Source: Gulosibacter macacae
Lineage (GTDB): Bacteria > Actinomycetota > Actinomycetes > Actinomycetales > Microbacteriaceae
Direction of reading: 5' to 3'
Assembly: GCF_003865375.1 (NCBI RefSeq)
Contig: NZ_RQVS01000002.1
Location: 62,001 to 126,000, forward strand
Length of the DNA stretch: 64,000 nucleotides
Part shown: piece after piece, positions 57,779 through 64,000 of the stretch
Position numbering within the stretch: position 1 is the first letter of the stretch
How the letters are laid out: each line of letters begins with the position of its first letter
Notes under the pieces: model-generated
Databases searched by the model: none
What the model saw: the letters and a program-made list of their open reading frames with translations, nothing else
Told to the model about the DNA's origin: nothing
Program-made: the position numbers and the translations under genes

Positions 57779-59268
57779 TGGTTGCTCTTCCACTCCTCGT
57801 AACGGGCCTTCCACTCTGCGTTCGGCGGGAAGAGTCCGTCTACGGCGTTGCCGTCTTTGACCTGGTCGAAGACCCAGCCGTCCTGGCGCTCCTGCTCGTA
57901 GGCGTCGTTGACGACCTCTTCGAACAGTGCCGGGGGAATTACGATGACGCCATCGTCGTCGCCGACAATGATGTCGCCGGGCTGCACGGTGGTGCCACCG
58001 CAGGCGATGGTGCCGTCGATTTCCCACGGCACGTGGCGGCGGCCGAGTACGGCCGGGTGGTTCGACGAGGAGTAGACCGGCAGGCCGAGTTCGGCGACTG
58101 CGGCCGAGTCGCGCACGCCACCGTCGGTGACGACGCCGACCGCGCCGAGGAGCTGGGCGCGCAGGGCGAGCACGTCACCGAGGGTGCCGGTGCCCTTTTC
58201 GCCGCGGGCTTCCATGACGACGACATCGCCGTCTTGCACCGAGTCCATGGCGCGCTTCTGGGCGTTGTAGCCGCCGCCAAACTTCTTGAAAAGGTCTTCG
58301 CGGTTCGGTACGTAGCGCAGGGTCTTGGCGTAGCCGAGGATGCGGGTGCCGGGGTGGTTGTTGGTCACACCATCGATCGAGCAGTTCGTGATGCCGCGCT
58401 TGTGCATCTGCGCCCAGAGCGTGGCCACGGCGGTCTCCTGCACCTTCGCGCGGAGTTCATCCGTGATTGCCGAGCGCAGGGGAGCGAGGCCGGCAGCTTC
58501 GCGCGAGCCCCAGGCTTCGGCGCGCTGGTTGTCGTCGACCTTGGCCTGAGCGCCGAAAGGTGAGATCGGGAATTCGCTCTCGACGACCTTCGAGACAAGT
58601 CGGCCCGTGGTCGGAGCACCTGCGGCAGTCGGGGCGTCAACTTCAACCTCGACGACGTCGCCGGGCACGGCCACGCTCGAGCCGGCCGGGGTGCCGGTGA
58701 GGATGATGTCGCCGGCTTCGAGGGTCATGAGCGCCGAGAGGTCGGCGACGAGTTGGCCGAAGGGGAAGACAAGGCCTTCAGTGGTGTCGTCCTGCACGAG
58801 GTTGCCATTGACCCAGGTGCGCACGCGCAGGGCGGTCGGGTCGAGACCTTCGGCGGGAATGACTGCCGGGCCGAGCGGCGTGTAGCCGTCGCCCGACTTG
58901 TTCTTCACGTTCGAGCCCTTGTCGGCGTGACGCAGGTCGTAGAGGCCCCAGTCGTTTGCGGCGGTGATGCCCGAAATCTTCGACCAACCCTCTTCGGGGG
59001 TGACGCGGCGGCAGGTCTCGCCAACGATGAGCGCGATCTCGCCTTCGAAGGCGAGGAGTTCGGTGCCGAGTGGACGCTCGACGGTCGAGCCGGTGTTCGC
59101 AATCGAGGTGCCGGCCTTGATGAAGTAGCCGGGGTGCTGCGGCGAGCGGCCGCGCTGGGCGATGCGCGAGGGGTAGTTGAGGTGCAGCGCCACGATCTTG
59201 CCGGGTCGGTTCTCGGCGGCGGTGAAGTCGGTCGGCACGGGAAGAGTCGGCTCAGTGTCGAACGTCAT
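57775..59268 (-). CDS. Fused FAH-family isomerase and RraA-like protein of homoprotocatechuate catabolism
   Basis: 497 residues. ATG 59268 has GGAGG nine bases upstream. Residues 1-285 are a fumarylacetoacetate-hydrolase-fold domain (LGTELLAFEGEIALIVGETCRRV with the metal glutamates, ITAANDWGLYDLR, DIILTGTPAGSSVAVPGD), as in HpaG isomerase/decarboxylase. Residues 300-480 are RraA-like (ALRAQLLGAVGVVTDGGVRDSAAVAELGLPVY with catalytic Arg-Asp, VQPGDIIVGDDDGVIVIP). In enteric bacteria HpaG has two FAH domains and does decarboxylation plus isomerisation. Here the second FAH domain is replaced by RraA, whose relatives are metal-dependent aldolases and decarboxylases. So the FAH part probably isomerises and the RraA part decarboxylates. 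First gene of the operon. Confidence 0.85.
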   Translation of the reverse strand: MTFDTEPTLPVPTDFTAAENRPGKIVALHLNYPSRIAQRGRSPQHPGYFIKAGTSIANTGSTVERPLGTELLAFEGEIALIVGETCRRVTPEEGWSKISGITAANDWGLYDLRHADKGSNVKNKSGDGYTPLGPAVIPAEGLDPTALRVRTWVNGNLVQDDTTEGLVFPFGQLVADLSALMTLEAGDIILTGTPAGSSVAVPGDVVEVEVDAPTAAGAPTTGRLVSKVVESEFPISPFGAQAKVDDNQRAEAWGSREAAGLAPLRSAITDELRAKVQETAVATLWAQMHKRGITNCSIDGVTNNHPGTRILGYAKTLRYVPNREDLFKKFGGGYNAQKRAMDSVQDGDVVVMEARGEKGTGTLGDVLALRAQLLGAVGVVTDGGVRDSAAVAELGLPVYSSSNHPAVLGRRHVPWEIDGTIACGGTTVQPGDIIVGDDDGVIVIPPALFEEVVNDAYEQERQDGWVFDQVKDGNAVDGLFPPNAEWKARYEEWKSNQ

Positions 59269-59317
59269 TGCTGGGGAACCTCCACGTAGATGAAAGGGGC
59301 CGCGTCGCTGCGGCTGA

Positions 59318-59353
59318 TATACGAAATCATATACGATCCCCTGCGGTGCGCAA
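59318..59353 (-). promoter_or_regulatory. Promoter and operator of the homoprotocatechuate operon
   Basis: On the minus strand -35 TTGCGC (59348-59353) and -10 TATGAT (59326-59331) are separated by 16 bases. The -10 lies within TATATGATTTCGTATA (59318-59333), a palindrome with one mismatch. The same layout stands at 30468-30502. The operon starts 50 bases downstream. Confidence 0.7.
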
Positions 59354-59429
59354 GAGGTGATTTCTGAGAGCAACTTTTCCACCCGCATCCGAGTGATTGC
59401 CCAGAGCGCGGCGGCCTGAAATCTCGGCA

Positions 59430-59460
59430 ACCGAAGTCGTTCGGTGGGTGGATGCATCCA
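59430..59460. promoter_or_regulatory. Inverted repeats upstream of the DUF membrane protein
   Basis: ACCGAA-GTCG-TTCGGT (59430-59445) and the perfect palindrome TGGATGCATCCA (59449-59460) lie 75-105 bases before the start codon at 59534. Possible operators; nothing identifies the regulator. Confidence 0.4.
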
Positions 59461-59533
59461 AAATGGACGTTCGCAAAACTGGGGCGACCGTCGTGTGGAT
59501 GGCGCGGCAGAGCGTTCGATGAGGAGCAAGAAC

Positions 59534-60136
59534 ATGACGACCGAAACTGCCCGATCAGACGAGCGAACTGTTTCACGTCGGGATGCGCTGCCGGCGCGAC
59601 TCGGCGCCACCGTGCCGATCGTCGGTGGCATTGTGTTTGTCACCTCATATGCGGCGGAACTGGGTGAAGCGTGGCGCTGGCCGCTCACGATTGCCATCGT
59701 CGTGCTCGCGCTGATCGCGCTCTATTTCCTCTGGGTGCGGCCAAGCAGCCTCGGCCCCATGGCGCCGCCGCCGAACGCGTCGTTCGCGAAGGAGCAGGCG
59801 CGAATGGGCATCACCCACACCGTGAGCGTCGTGGCGATGATTGTGGGTATCTCGCTGCTGTCGCAACTCGCCGAGGCAAATGGGATGGGGCACCTGCGCC
59901 CCTCGATCATCGCCGCGCTCGTCGGTCTGCACTTCTTCCCATTTGCGTGGGCATTTCGCGTGCGCATGATCGCGGGCCTCGCTGTGGTCGTCTCAGCGCT
60001 CGGCATCATCGGTGTGATTGTGGGCATCGTGGCCGGTGCGCCCTGGGCGGCAGTGTTCGCGGTGATCGCTGGCTTCGCGCAGGTCACCGTGGTGGCGCTC
60101 TGGGCGGCGGGGAAGCTCTGGCTGAATCGCGGCTAG
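59534..60136 (+). CDS. Membrane protein of unknown function
   Basis: 200 residues from ATG 59534, preceded by GAGGAG. The N terminus is hydrophilic (30 residues), followed by about six hydrophobic segments, e.g. LGATVPIVGGIVFVTSYAAEL, PLTIAIVVLALIALYFLWV, VSVVAMIVGISLLSQLA, IIAALVGLHFFPFAWAF, MIAGLAVVVSALGIIGVIVGIVAG and AAVFAVIAGFAQVTVVALWAAG. No catalytic motif or known family could be recognised. The stop overlaps that of the convergent Pr6Pr-type gene by three bases. Confidence 0.7.
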   Translation: MTTETARSDERTVSRRDALPARLGATVPIVGGIVFVTSYAAELGEAWRWPLTIAIVVLALIALYFLWVRPSSLGPMAPPPNASFAKEQARMGITHTVSVVAMIVGISLLSQLAEANGMGHLRPSIIAALVGLHFFPFAWAFRVRMIAGLAVVVSALGIIGVIVGIVAGAPWAAVFAVIAGFAQVTVVALWAAGKLWLNRG

Positions 60137-60831
60137 TGCTTGGACTTGCGGTGCGCGAGGGCAACCCGCATATTGCCAAGCACGTGCAGCAGGAGTGCGA
60201 TCACGAGAAAGGCTACGAGCACCATGGCGGTGGTCTGTAGCACCGCGCCCCAACCTCCCGGCTTCGTCGGGTCGAGGAAGCCGTAGGGGTACCAATTCAC
60301 CATGGCCCCGCGCATCCAGGTGTAGCCAAGAAAGGCGAGCGGGTAGAGCACCCACGCAAGTGGGCGGACCCAGGTGCCGCGGAGCGTCATGGTGATGAGG
60401 AGCCAGCCGAGGAGCGCGGCGATCGGCGTGAATCGGTGCAGGGCAAGGTTCTCCCAGCCGAGATCCCAGCGGGCGTTCTCGCCGGGTTCAGCGACAAGGA
60501 GGGCGTAGATGATGCCGGTCATCACCGCGTAGAACGAAAGCGCGCCGCGCAGGTCATCCCACCACCTGGGGAGTCGGTCGCGGCTAATGAGCGCGCTAAT
60601 GATGCAGGCGATGCCGAAGGCGAAGTTGCCCTGGTTGGTGAACTGCGACATCGACTCGGCCATGGTGTTGTCGGTGAGGCCGTTGGCCGAGCGCCACACG
60701 TTCGAGACGACCGCCGCAATGGCGAGGGTGCCGAGCGCGAAGGTGAGTAGCCGAATCCACGGCCGATCAGGATGCAGCGCGCGGTTCGTGCGCGGGAAGC
60801 GGTTGATTGCGGGCAGCCTCGTTGCGTGCAT
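60133..60831 (-). CDS. Pr6Pr family integral membrane protein
   Basis: 232 residues from ATG 60831. Six hydrophobic helices; the segment NQGNFAFGIACIISALI near the start, TPIAALLGWLLITMTLRG in the middle, and LFYPLAFLGYTWMRGAMVNWYPYGFLDPTKPGGWGAVLQTT are typical of Pr6Pr-type proteins (the W-Y-P-Y-x-F-L-D-P motif is a hallmark). The family has no proven function in bacteria. The translation start is unsure because GGGGG directly abuts the ATG. Confidence 0.75.
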   Translation of the reverse strand: MHATRLPAINRFPRTNRALHPDRPWIRLLTFALGTLAIAAVVSNVWRSANGLTDNTMAESMSQFTNQGNFAFGIACIISALISRDRLPRWWDDLRGALSFYAVMTGIIYALLVAEPGENARWDLGWENLALHRFTPIAALLGWLLITMTLRGTWVRPLAWVLYPLAFLGYTWMRGAMVNWYPYGFLDPTKPGGWGAVLQTTAMVLVAFLVIALLLHVLGNMRVALAHRKSKH

Positions 60832-60847
60832 GCCCCCACTCTGGCGC

Positions 60848-60913
60848 AATTGGCGTCATTTGGTTGTCGTGACGTCACTAGATTGCCGACACTGCATCCA
60901 AATGACGCCAATT
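60848..60913. repeat. 16-bp inverted repeat between Pr6Pr and PadR genes
   Basis: AATTGGCGTCATTTGG (60848-60863) and CCAAATGACGCCAATT (60898-60913) are perfect inverted copies; GTGACGTCAC inside is itself palindromic. A related half, CAAATGACGCCA, lies at about 17758-17769 in front of the Cds1-like gene. Confidence 0.65.
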
Positions 60914-60938
60914 GAACGGCGAATGTTGGCGGAAGCGG

Positions 60939-61541
60939 TCACTCTTGGAAGTTGAGGGGGCCTTCGTAGTCGCCCAACTCCTCCAGGCAGGCCTCTGCCC
61001 AGGCAATTTCGGCCTCCGCGCGCGCAATCGTGCCTTGGTGTGACATGCGCTTGAAGCTGCGCACCCGTTCGACATCGCTCGCGGTGTAGTGCTTGAGTCG
61101 CTCGTGCAACGTGGGGTGGTCGCCGGTGTCGATCCAAGCGAGTTGGTCGAGGGCGCGTTCTCGCTCGCTCTGCCAATGGATGCGATGAGCCTCGAAGTGT
61201 GCGCGCGCGGCATCCGCCGTGGCCCACTCCAGATAGGCCGACTTGAGGCGCGCTGGATCACGTTCGGCCTGATATTTCAGGGGCTCACGTTGCCATGCGT
61301 GCATCGCCTCGTAGCCGCGGGTGGTGACGACGTACTCACGCTTCGTTGCGCCCTTCGTACCCCAGGGCACATCGCGACCATCGATGAGTCCTTCCGCCTC
61401 CATGCGCCGCAGCTCGGGATAGATCTGTGAGCTTGGGGCATTCCACACATGCCCGACTGAGCCTTCAAACTGCTTCACCGTGTCGTAGCCGGTCATTGGC
61501 TGCGTCGACAACAGGAACAGCAGGGCTGCGCGAAGGCTCAT
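60939..61541 (-). CDS. vanR: PadR family repressor of the vanillate operon (VanR-like)
   Basis: 200 residues. PadR winged helix-turn-helix at the N terminus: MSLRAALLFLLSTQPMTGYDTVKQFEGSVGHVWNAPSSQIYPELRRMEAEGLIDGR, then TKREYVVTTRGYEAM as wing. The C-terminal coiled-coil (Vir_act type, residues 90-190) forms the dimer. In Corynebacterium glutamicum VanR is a PadR protein that represses the divergent vanABK and is released by vanillate; position and neighbours here are the same. ATG 61541 has GGAG six bases upstream. A 20-bp perfect palindrome between the genes is the probable operator. Confidence 0.9.
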   Translation of the reverse strand: MSLRAALLFLLSTQPMTGYDTVKQFEGSVGHVWNAPSSQIYPELRRMEAEGLIDGRDVPWGTKGATKREYVVTTRGYEAMHAWQREPLKYQAERDPARLKSAYLEWATADAARAHFEAHRIHWQSERERALDQLAWIDTGDHPTLHERLKHYTASDVERVRSFKRMSHQGTIARAEAEIAWAEACLEELGDYEGPLNFQE

Positions 61542-61607
61542 GGTGGGCTCCAACTCAAGAGAACTAGCTCGATCGTGCCACGTTCGAAGAAGTTTGGATG
61601 CGACACT

Positions 61608-61630
61608 TGCAACTATCTATATAGATAGTT
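61608..61630. promoter_or_regulatory. VanR operator in the vanR-vanA divergent region
   Basis: AACTATCTATATAGATAGTT (61611-61630) is a perfect 20-bp palindrome, AT-rich in a GC-rich genome. TTGCAA at 61608-61613 could be a -35 towards vanA, so the repressor would cover the promoter. Confidence 0.8.
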
Positions 61631-61690
61631 AGTCTGGGGTCGCGGCTCAGCGACGAGCTCGCATCCTCTCGAATGCAGTTGGAGCAAGCT

Positions 61691-62809
61691 ATGACGACGA
61701 CGTCACCAAGTCCCGTGCCCACACCAAGCGCCGACCGCGTCATCACGACGGCGAAGATCTTCCCGCATCCCAGAAATGCCTGGTACGTCGCGGCTTGGGA
61801 TCACGAGGTCACCCGCGCGCCGATGGCACGCACCATCGCGAAGACGCCAATGGCCTTCTATCGCACCCAAGACGGTCGCGCCGTCGCGCTTGCTGACGCG
61901 TGCTGGCACCGCCTGGCGCCGCTTTCGAAGGGCAAGCTCTTCGGCGACGACATCCAGTGCCCCTACCACGGCCTGCGCTATAACCCCGCAGGCCGCTGTA
62001 CCTTCATGCCCGCTCAAGAGACGCTCAACCCCTCGGCAACGGTGCCGAGCTACCCGGTTGTTGAGCGCGACCGCTTCATCTGGGTGTGGCCCGGCGACCC
62101 CGAGCTGGCCGACCCGCGCCTCGTGCCCGATATGCACCAGATGTCATCGCCCGAGTGGGCCGGTGACGGCAAGCTCATCGACGCAGGCTGCAACTACCAG
62201 CTCGTGCTCGACAACCTCATGGACCTCACCCACGAAGAATTCGTGCATTCCTCGTCGATCGGCCAGGAAGAGCTCTCGGAAGCCGAGTTCGAAGTAACCC
62301 ATGATGAAAACACCGTGACGGTGGCTCGCTGGATGCGTAACATCGACGCTCCGCCGTTCTGGGCGAAGAACATGCGCGACAAGTTCCCCGACTTCGAGGG
62401 CAAGGTCGACCGCTGGCAGATCATCACCTACCAGTTCCCGTCAACCATCTGCATTGACGTGGGCGTTGCGAAGGCCGGTAGCGGCGCACCCGAAGGTGAC
62501 CGCAGTCAGGGGGTCAACGGGTTCGTGATGAACACGATCACGCCGAAGTCTGACCGTACCTGCCATTACTTCTGGGCCTTCATGCGTAACTACCGCCTCG
62601 ACAGCCAGCTGATCACGACTCAGCTACGTGAAGGCGTGCACGGTGTCTTCGGCGAAGACGAAGAGATGCTCATCGCGCAGCAAGAAGCTATTGAGGCGAA
62701 CCCCGGCCACGAGTTCTACAGCCTCAACATCGATGCAGGTGGCATGTGGGTGCGCCGCCTCCTTGAGGCAGCGCTCGCCGCCGAGAGTCGTCTCGAGGCG
62801 ATCGACTAA
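61691..62809 (+). CDS. vanA: Vanillate O-demethylase oxygenase subunit (Rieske non-heme iron)
   Basis: 372 residues; GGAG six bases before ATG 61691. Rieske cluster ligands are C71, H73, C90 and H93 (CWHRLAPL ... CPYHGL). The mononuclear iron site is H181 and H186 with Asp in LDNLMDLTHEEFVHSS. It demethylates vanillate to protocatechuate and formaldehyde with O2, electrons coming from VanB. Related aromatic or methoxy substrates cannot be excluded, but the vanR-vanA-vanB-transporter order fixes the likely role. TAATG junction with vanB. Confidence 0.93.
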   Translation: MTTTSPSPVPTPSADRVITTAKIFPHPRNAWYVAAWDHEVTRAPMARTIAKTPMAFYRTQDGRAVALADACWHRLAPLSKGKLFGDDIQCPYHGLRYNPAGRCTFMPAQETLNPSATVPSYPVVERDRFIWVWPGDPELADPRLVPDMHQMSSPEWAGDGKLIDAGCNYQLVLDNLMDLTHEEFVHSSSIGQEELSEAEFEVTHDENTVTVARWMRNIDAPPFWAKNMRDKFPDFEGKVDRWQIITYQFPSTICIDVGVAKAGSGAPEGDRSQGVNGFVMNTITPKSDRTCHYFWAFMRNYRLDSQLITTQLREGVHGVFGEDEEMLIAQQEAIEANPGHEFYSLNIDAGGMWVRRLLEAALAAESRLEAID

Positions 62810-63798
62810 TGGTTGCCGGCAACACGACTCATTGGCAGCAGGTCGAGGTGACGGGAGTCGGCGACATTGCCGACCGCATCCGCCGCATCGAACTACATTG
62901 CGAATTGCCCACGCGAGTGCGCGCGGGCGAGCACTTGGATGTGCGCATCCCGACCGCCGACGGCCTGCTTGAGCGCTCCTACTCGATCGTTGATGCGAGC
63001 GCCGATGGAACGACCGTCGCGCTCTCGGTGCTGCACACCCGAGACTCGCGAGGTGGAAGTGCCGCGATGCACGCGCTCAAGCCGGGCGACTGCTTCGAGG
63101 CAAGTACGCCTATTCAGGACTTCCCGTTGCGTGTCGGCGCCCCGCAATACGTGTTGCTCGCCGGCGGCATCGGCATCACGGCCATTTCGAGCATCGCGGA
63201 TGCGTTGCGCCGAGTCGACGCCGAATACCGCATTGTGTACGTCGGCCGCAGTCGCGAGGCAATGGCCTATCTCGACCGGCTTAGGGAAGTGCACGGTGAC
63301 CGGCTCGTCGTGCACGCCGACGACGTCGATGGCCGTTTCAACGTGGGTGAACTCGTCGCAAGTATCGAGCGGGGCACCGAGCTCTATATGTGCGGCCCGA
63401 TTCGACTCATGGATGCAGTGCGTCGCGCCTGGCTCGACAGCCCGCTCGATCCGACCGACCTGCGCTACGAGACCTTCGGTAACTCGGGCTGGTTCGACCC
63501 CGAACCCTTCGATGTGGAGATTCCCTCATTGGGGTTCCGCGGCACAGTGGAGTCCGACGAGTCGATGCTCGAGTCGCTCGAGCGCCAAGGCGTTGACCTC
63601 ATGTTCGACTGCCGTAAGGGCGAGTGCGGACTCTGCGAGGTCAAGGTCACGAAGCTGCGCGGCCAACTCGACCACCGGGATGTGTTCCTCTCAACTCGTC
63701 AGCACGCGGCGGCCGATCGCATGAACTGCTGCGTCTCGCGCGCAGTTCGCGCCACCGGCGACGACGAACGCGCGCTCATCACGATCAACGCCAACTAA
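62809..63798 (+). CDS. vanB: Vanillate O-demethylase reductase subunit
   Basis: 329 residues, phthalate-dioxygenase-reductase type. FMN/FAD domain with RSYSI (56-60), NAD domain with VLLAGGIGITAISSIADAL (115-133) and YMCGP (193-197), and a C-terminal plant-type 2Fe-2S cluster with C268, C273, C276 and C307 or C308 (CRKGECGLCEV ... NCCVS). It moves electrons from NADH to VanA. The ATG overlaps the vanA stop by one base, so translation is coupled. Confidence 0.94.
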   Translation: MVAGNTTHWQQVEVTGVGDIADRIRRIELHCELPTRVRAGEHLDVRIPTADGLLERSYSIVDASADGTTVALSVLHTRDSRGGSAAMHALKPGDCFEASTPIQDFPLRVGAPQYVLLAGGIGITAISSIADALRRVDAEYRIVYVGRSREAMAYLDRLREVHGDRLVVHADDVDGRFNVGELVASIERGTELYMCGPIRLMDAVRRAWLDSPLDPTDLRYETFGNSGWFDPEPFDVEIPSLGFRGTVESDESMLESLERQGVDLMFDCRKGECGLCEVKVTKLRGQLDHRDVFLSTRQHAAADRMNCCVSRAVRATGDDERALITINAN

Positions 63799-63825
63799 CT
63801 CCGCCCCATCCTGTTTTGCAACTTC

Positions 63826-63845
63826 ACCCGGCAACGGTGCCGGGT
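63826..63845 (+). terminator. Hairpin between vanB and the transporter gene
   Basis: ACCCGGC-AACGGT-GCCGGGT, a 7-bp GC-rich stem 27 bases past the vanB stop. No T run, so likely a weak terminator or mRNA processing barrier that lowers expression of the transporter. Confidence 0.55.
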
Positions 63846-63864
63846 CGTCTTGAATGGACAACCT

Positions 63865-64000
63865 ATGAACCTGCGTGAACTCATTGATTCATCGCCGATG
63901 CGCGGCGGCCAGTGGGCCATCCTCATCGTCTGTACCTTCCTCAATGCACTCGACGGTTACGACGTGCTCGCAATGGCGTTCACCGCCAACCCGGTGAGTC
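63865..64000 (+). CDS. vanK: AAHS family aromatic acid transporter, N-terminal part (VanK-like; runs off window)
   Basis: The first 45 residues are seen. MNLRELIDSSPMRGGQW is followed by the first helix AILIVCTFLNALDGYDVLAMAF with the AAHS motif DGYD. In Corynebacterium the third gene of vanABK encodes an aromatic acid importer of this family, so import of vanillate or protocatechuate is likely. The rest lies beyond the window. Confidence 0.82.
   Translation, partial: MNLRELIDSSPMRGGQWAILIVCTFLNALDGYDVLAMAFTANPVS

Noticed and set aside
1-64000. Very frequent GGATGC / GCATCC hexamer throughout
   Set aside because: It is mostly in coding DNA as Asp-Ala or Met-Arg-type codon pairs and is a general word preference in these genomes, not a discrete element.

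Overview
The window is 64 kb of GC-rich chromosomal DNA from an actinobacterium, most likely a member of the Microbacteriaceae. This is an inference. It rests on base composition, frequent GTG starts and ATGA/GTGA gene overlaps, a DUF6458-type small membrane protein, actinobacterial LAXTG/LPXTG sorting signals, and a vanillate locus laid out like that of Corynebacterium (PadR-type regulator divergent from vanA, vanB and a transporter). No rRNA, prophage, CRISPR array or intact insertion sequence was seen. One tRNA-Ser(CGA) is present.

Layout. 1-3.5 kb: TetR fragment, SnoaL-like protein, tRNA, 3-hydroxybenzoate 4-monooxygenase-type flavoenzyme and MarR regulator. 3.5-7.8 kb: two sortase-anchored surface proteins, an M28 peptidase and a SpaA-like protein, transcribed divergently. 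7.8-9.5 kb: cupin and macro-domain pair, DUF6458 protein, a palindromic repeat and the tail of a destroyed amidohydrolase. 9.5-15.3 kb: a PotABCD-type ABC importer, a divergent FadR-type regulator with a strong palindromic operator, and a Cache-like protein. 15.3-17.7 kb: DUF1684 and LssY_C-like proteins. 17.8-26.2 kb: one long operon with a cysteine-desulfhydrase-like PLP enzyme, a LysR regulator that runs in frame into a lipoprotein gene, a complete peptide-type ABC importer and a cytoplasmic C39-like cysteine peptidase. 26-30.4 kb: flavin monooxygenase, BCCT betaine transporter and 3-hydroxyisobutyryl-CoA hydrolase. 30.5-36.4 kb: two MHS transporters, LysR, and hpaI/hpaH. 36.6-42.8 kb: large LuxR regulator and a 999-residue LPSTG surface protein. 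43-48.5 kb: two amidohydrolases and an MFS transporter with a divergent AsnC-type regulator. 48.6-52.6 kb: fructose operon fruR-fruK-fruA. 52.6-52.8 kb: two palindromic repeats. 52.8-59.3 kb: aromatic acid transporter and the main homoprotocatechuate operon. 59.5-61.5 kb: two small membrane proteins and a PadR regulator. 61.7-64 kb: vanA, vanB and the start of a vanK-like transporter.

How the genes fit. The dominant theme is aromatic acid catabolism. MobA-type and VanAB enzymes would feed protocatechuate. HpaD, HpaE, an FAH-RraA fusion, HpaH and HpaI make a near-complete meta-cleavage route from homoprotocatechuate to pyruvate and succinic semialdehyde, split over two loci 20 kb apart. A shared operator-like palindrome (TATACGATTTCGTATA and a one-base variant) sits on the -10 region of both the hpa operon and an MHS transporter gene 29 kb away, suggesting one regulon under the GntR protein encoded inside the hpa operon. 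The 5-carboxymethyl-2-hydroxymuconate isomerase (HpaF) is not seen.

The least explained region is the 17.8-26.2 kb operon. It combines peptide import, a C39-type peptidase that would act inside the cell, a Cys-desulfhydrase-like enzyme, and a LysR-lipoprotein open frame without a stop codon between the two parts.
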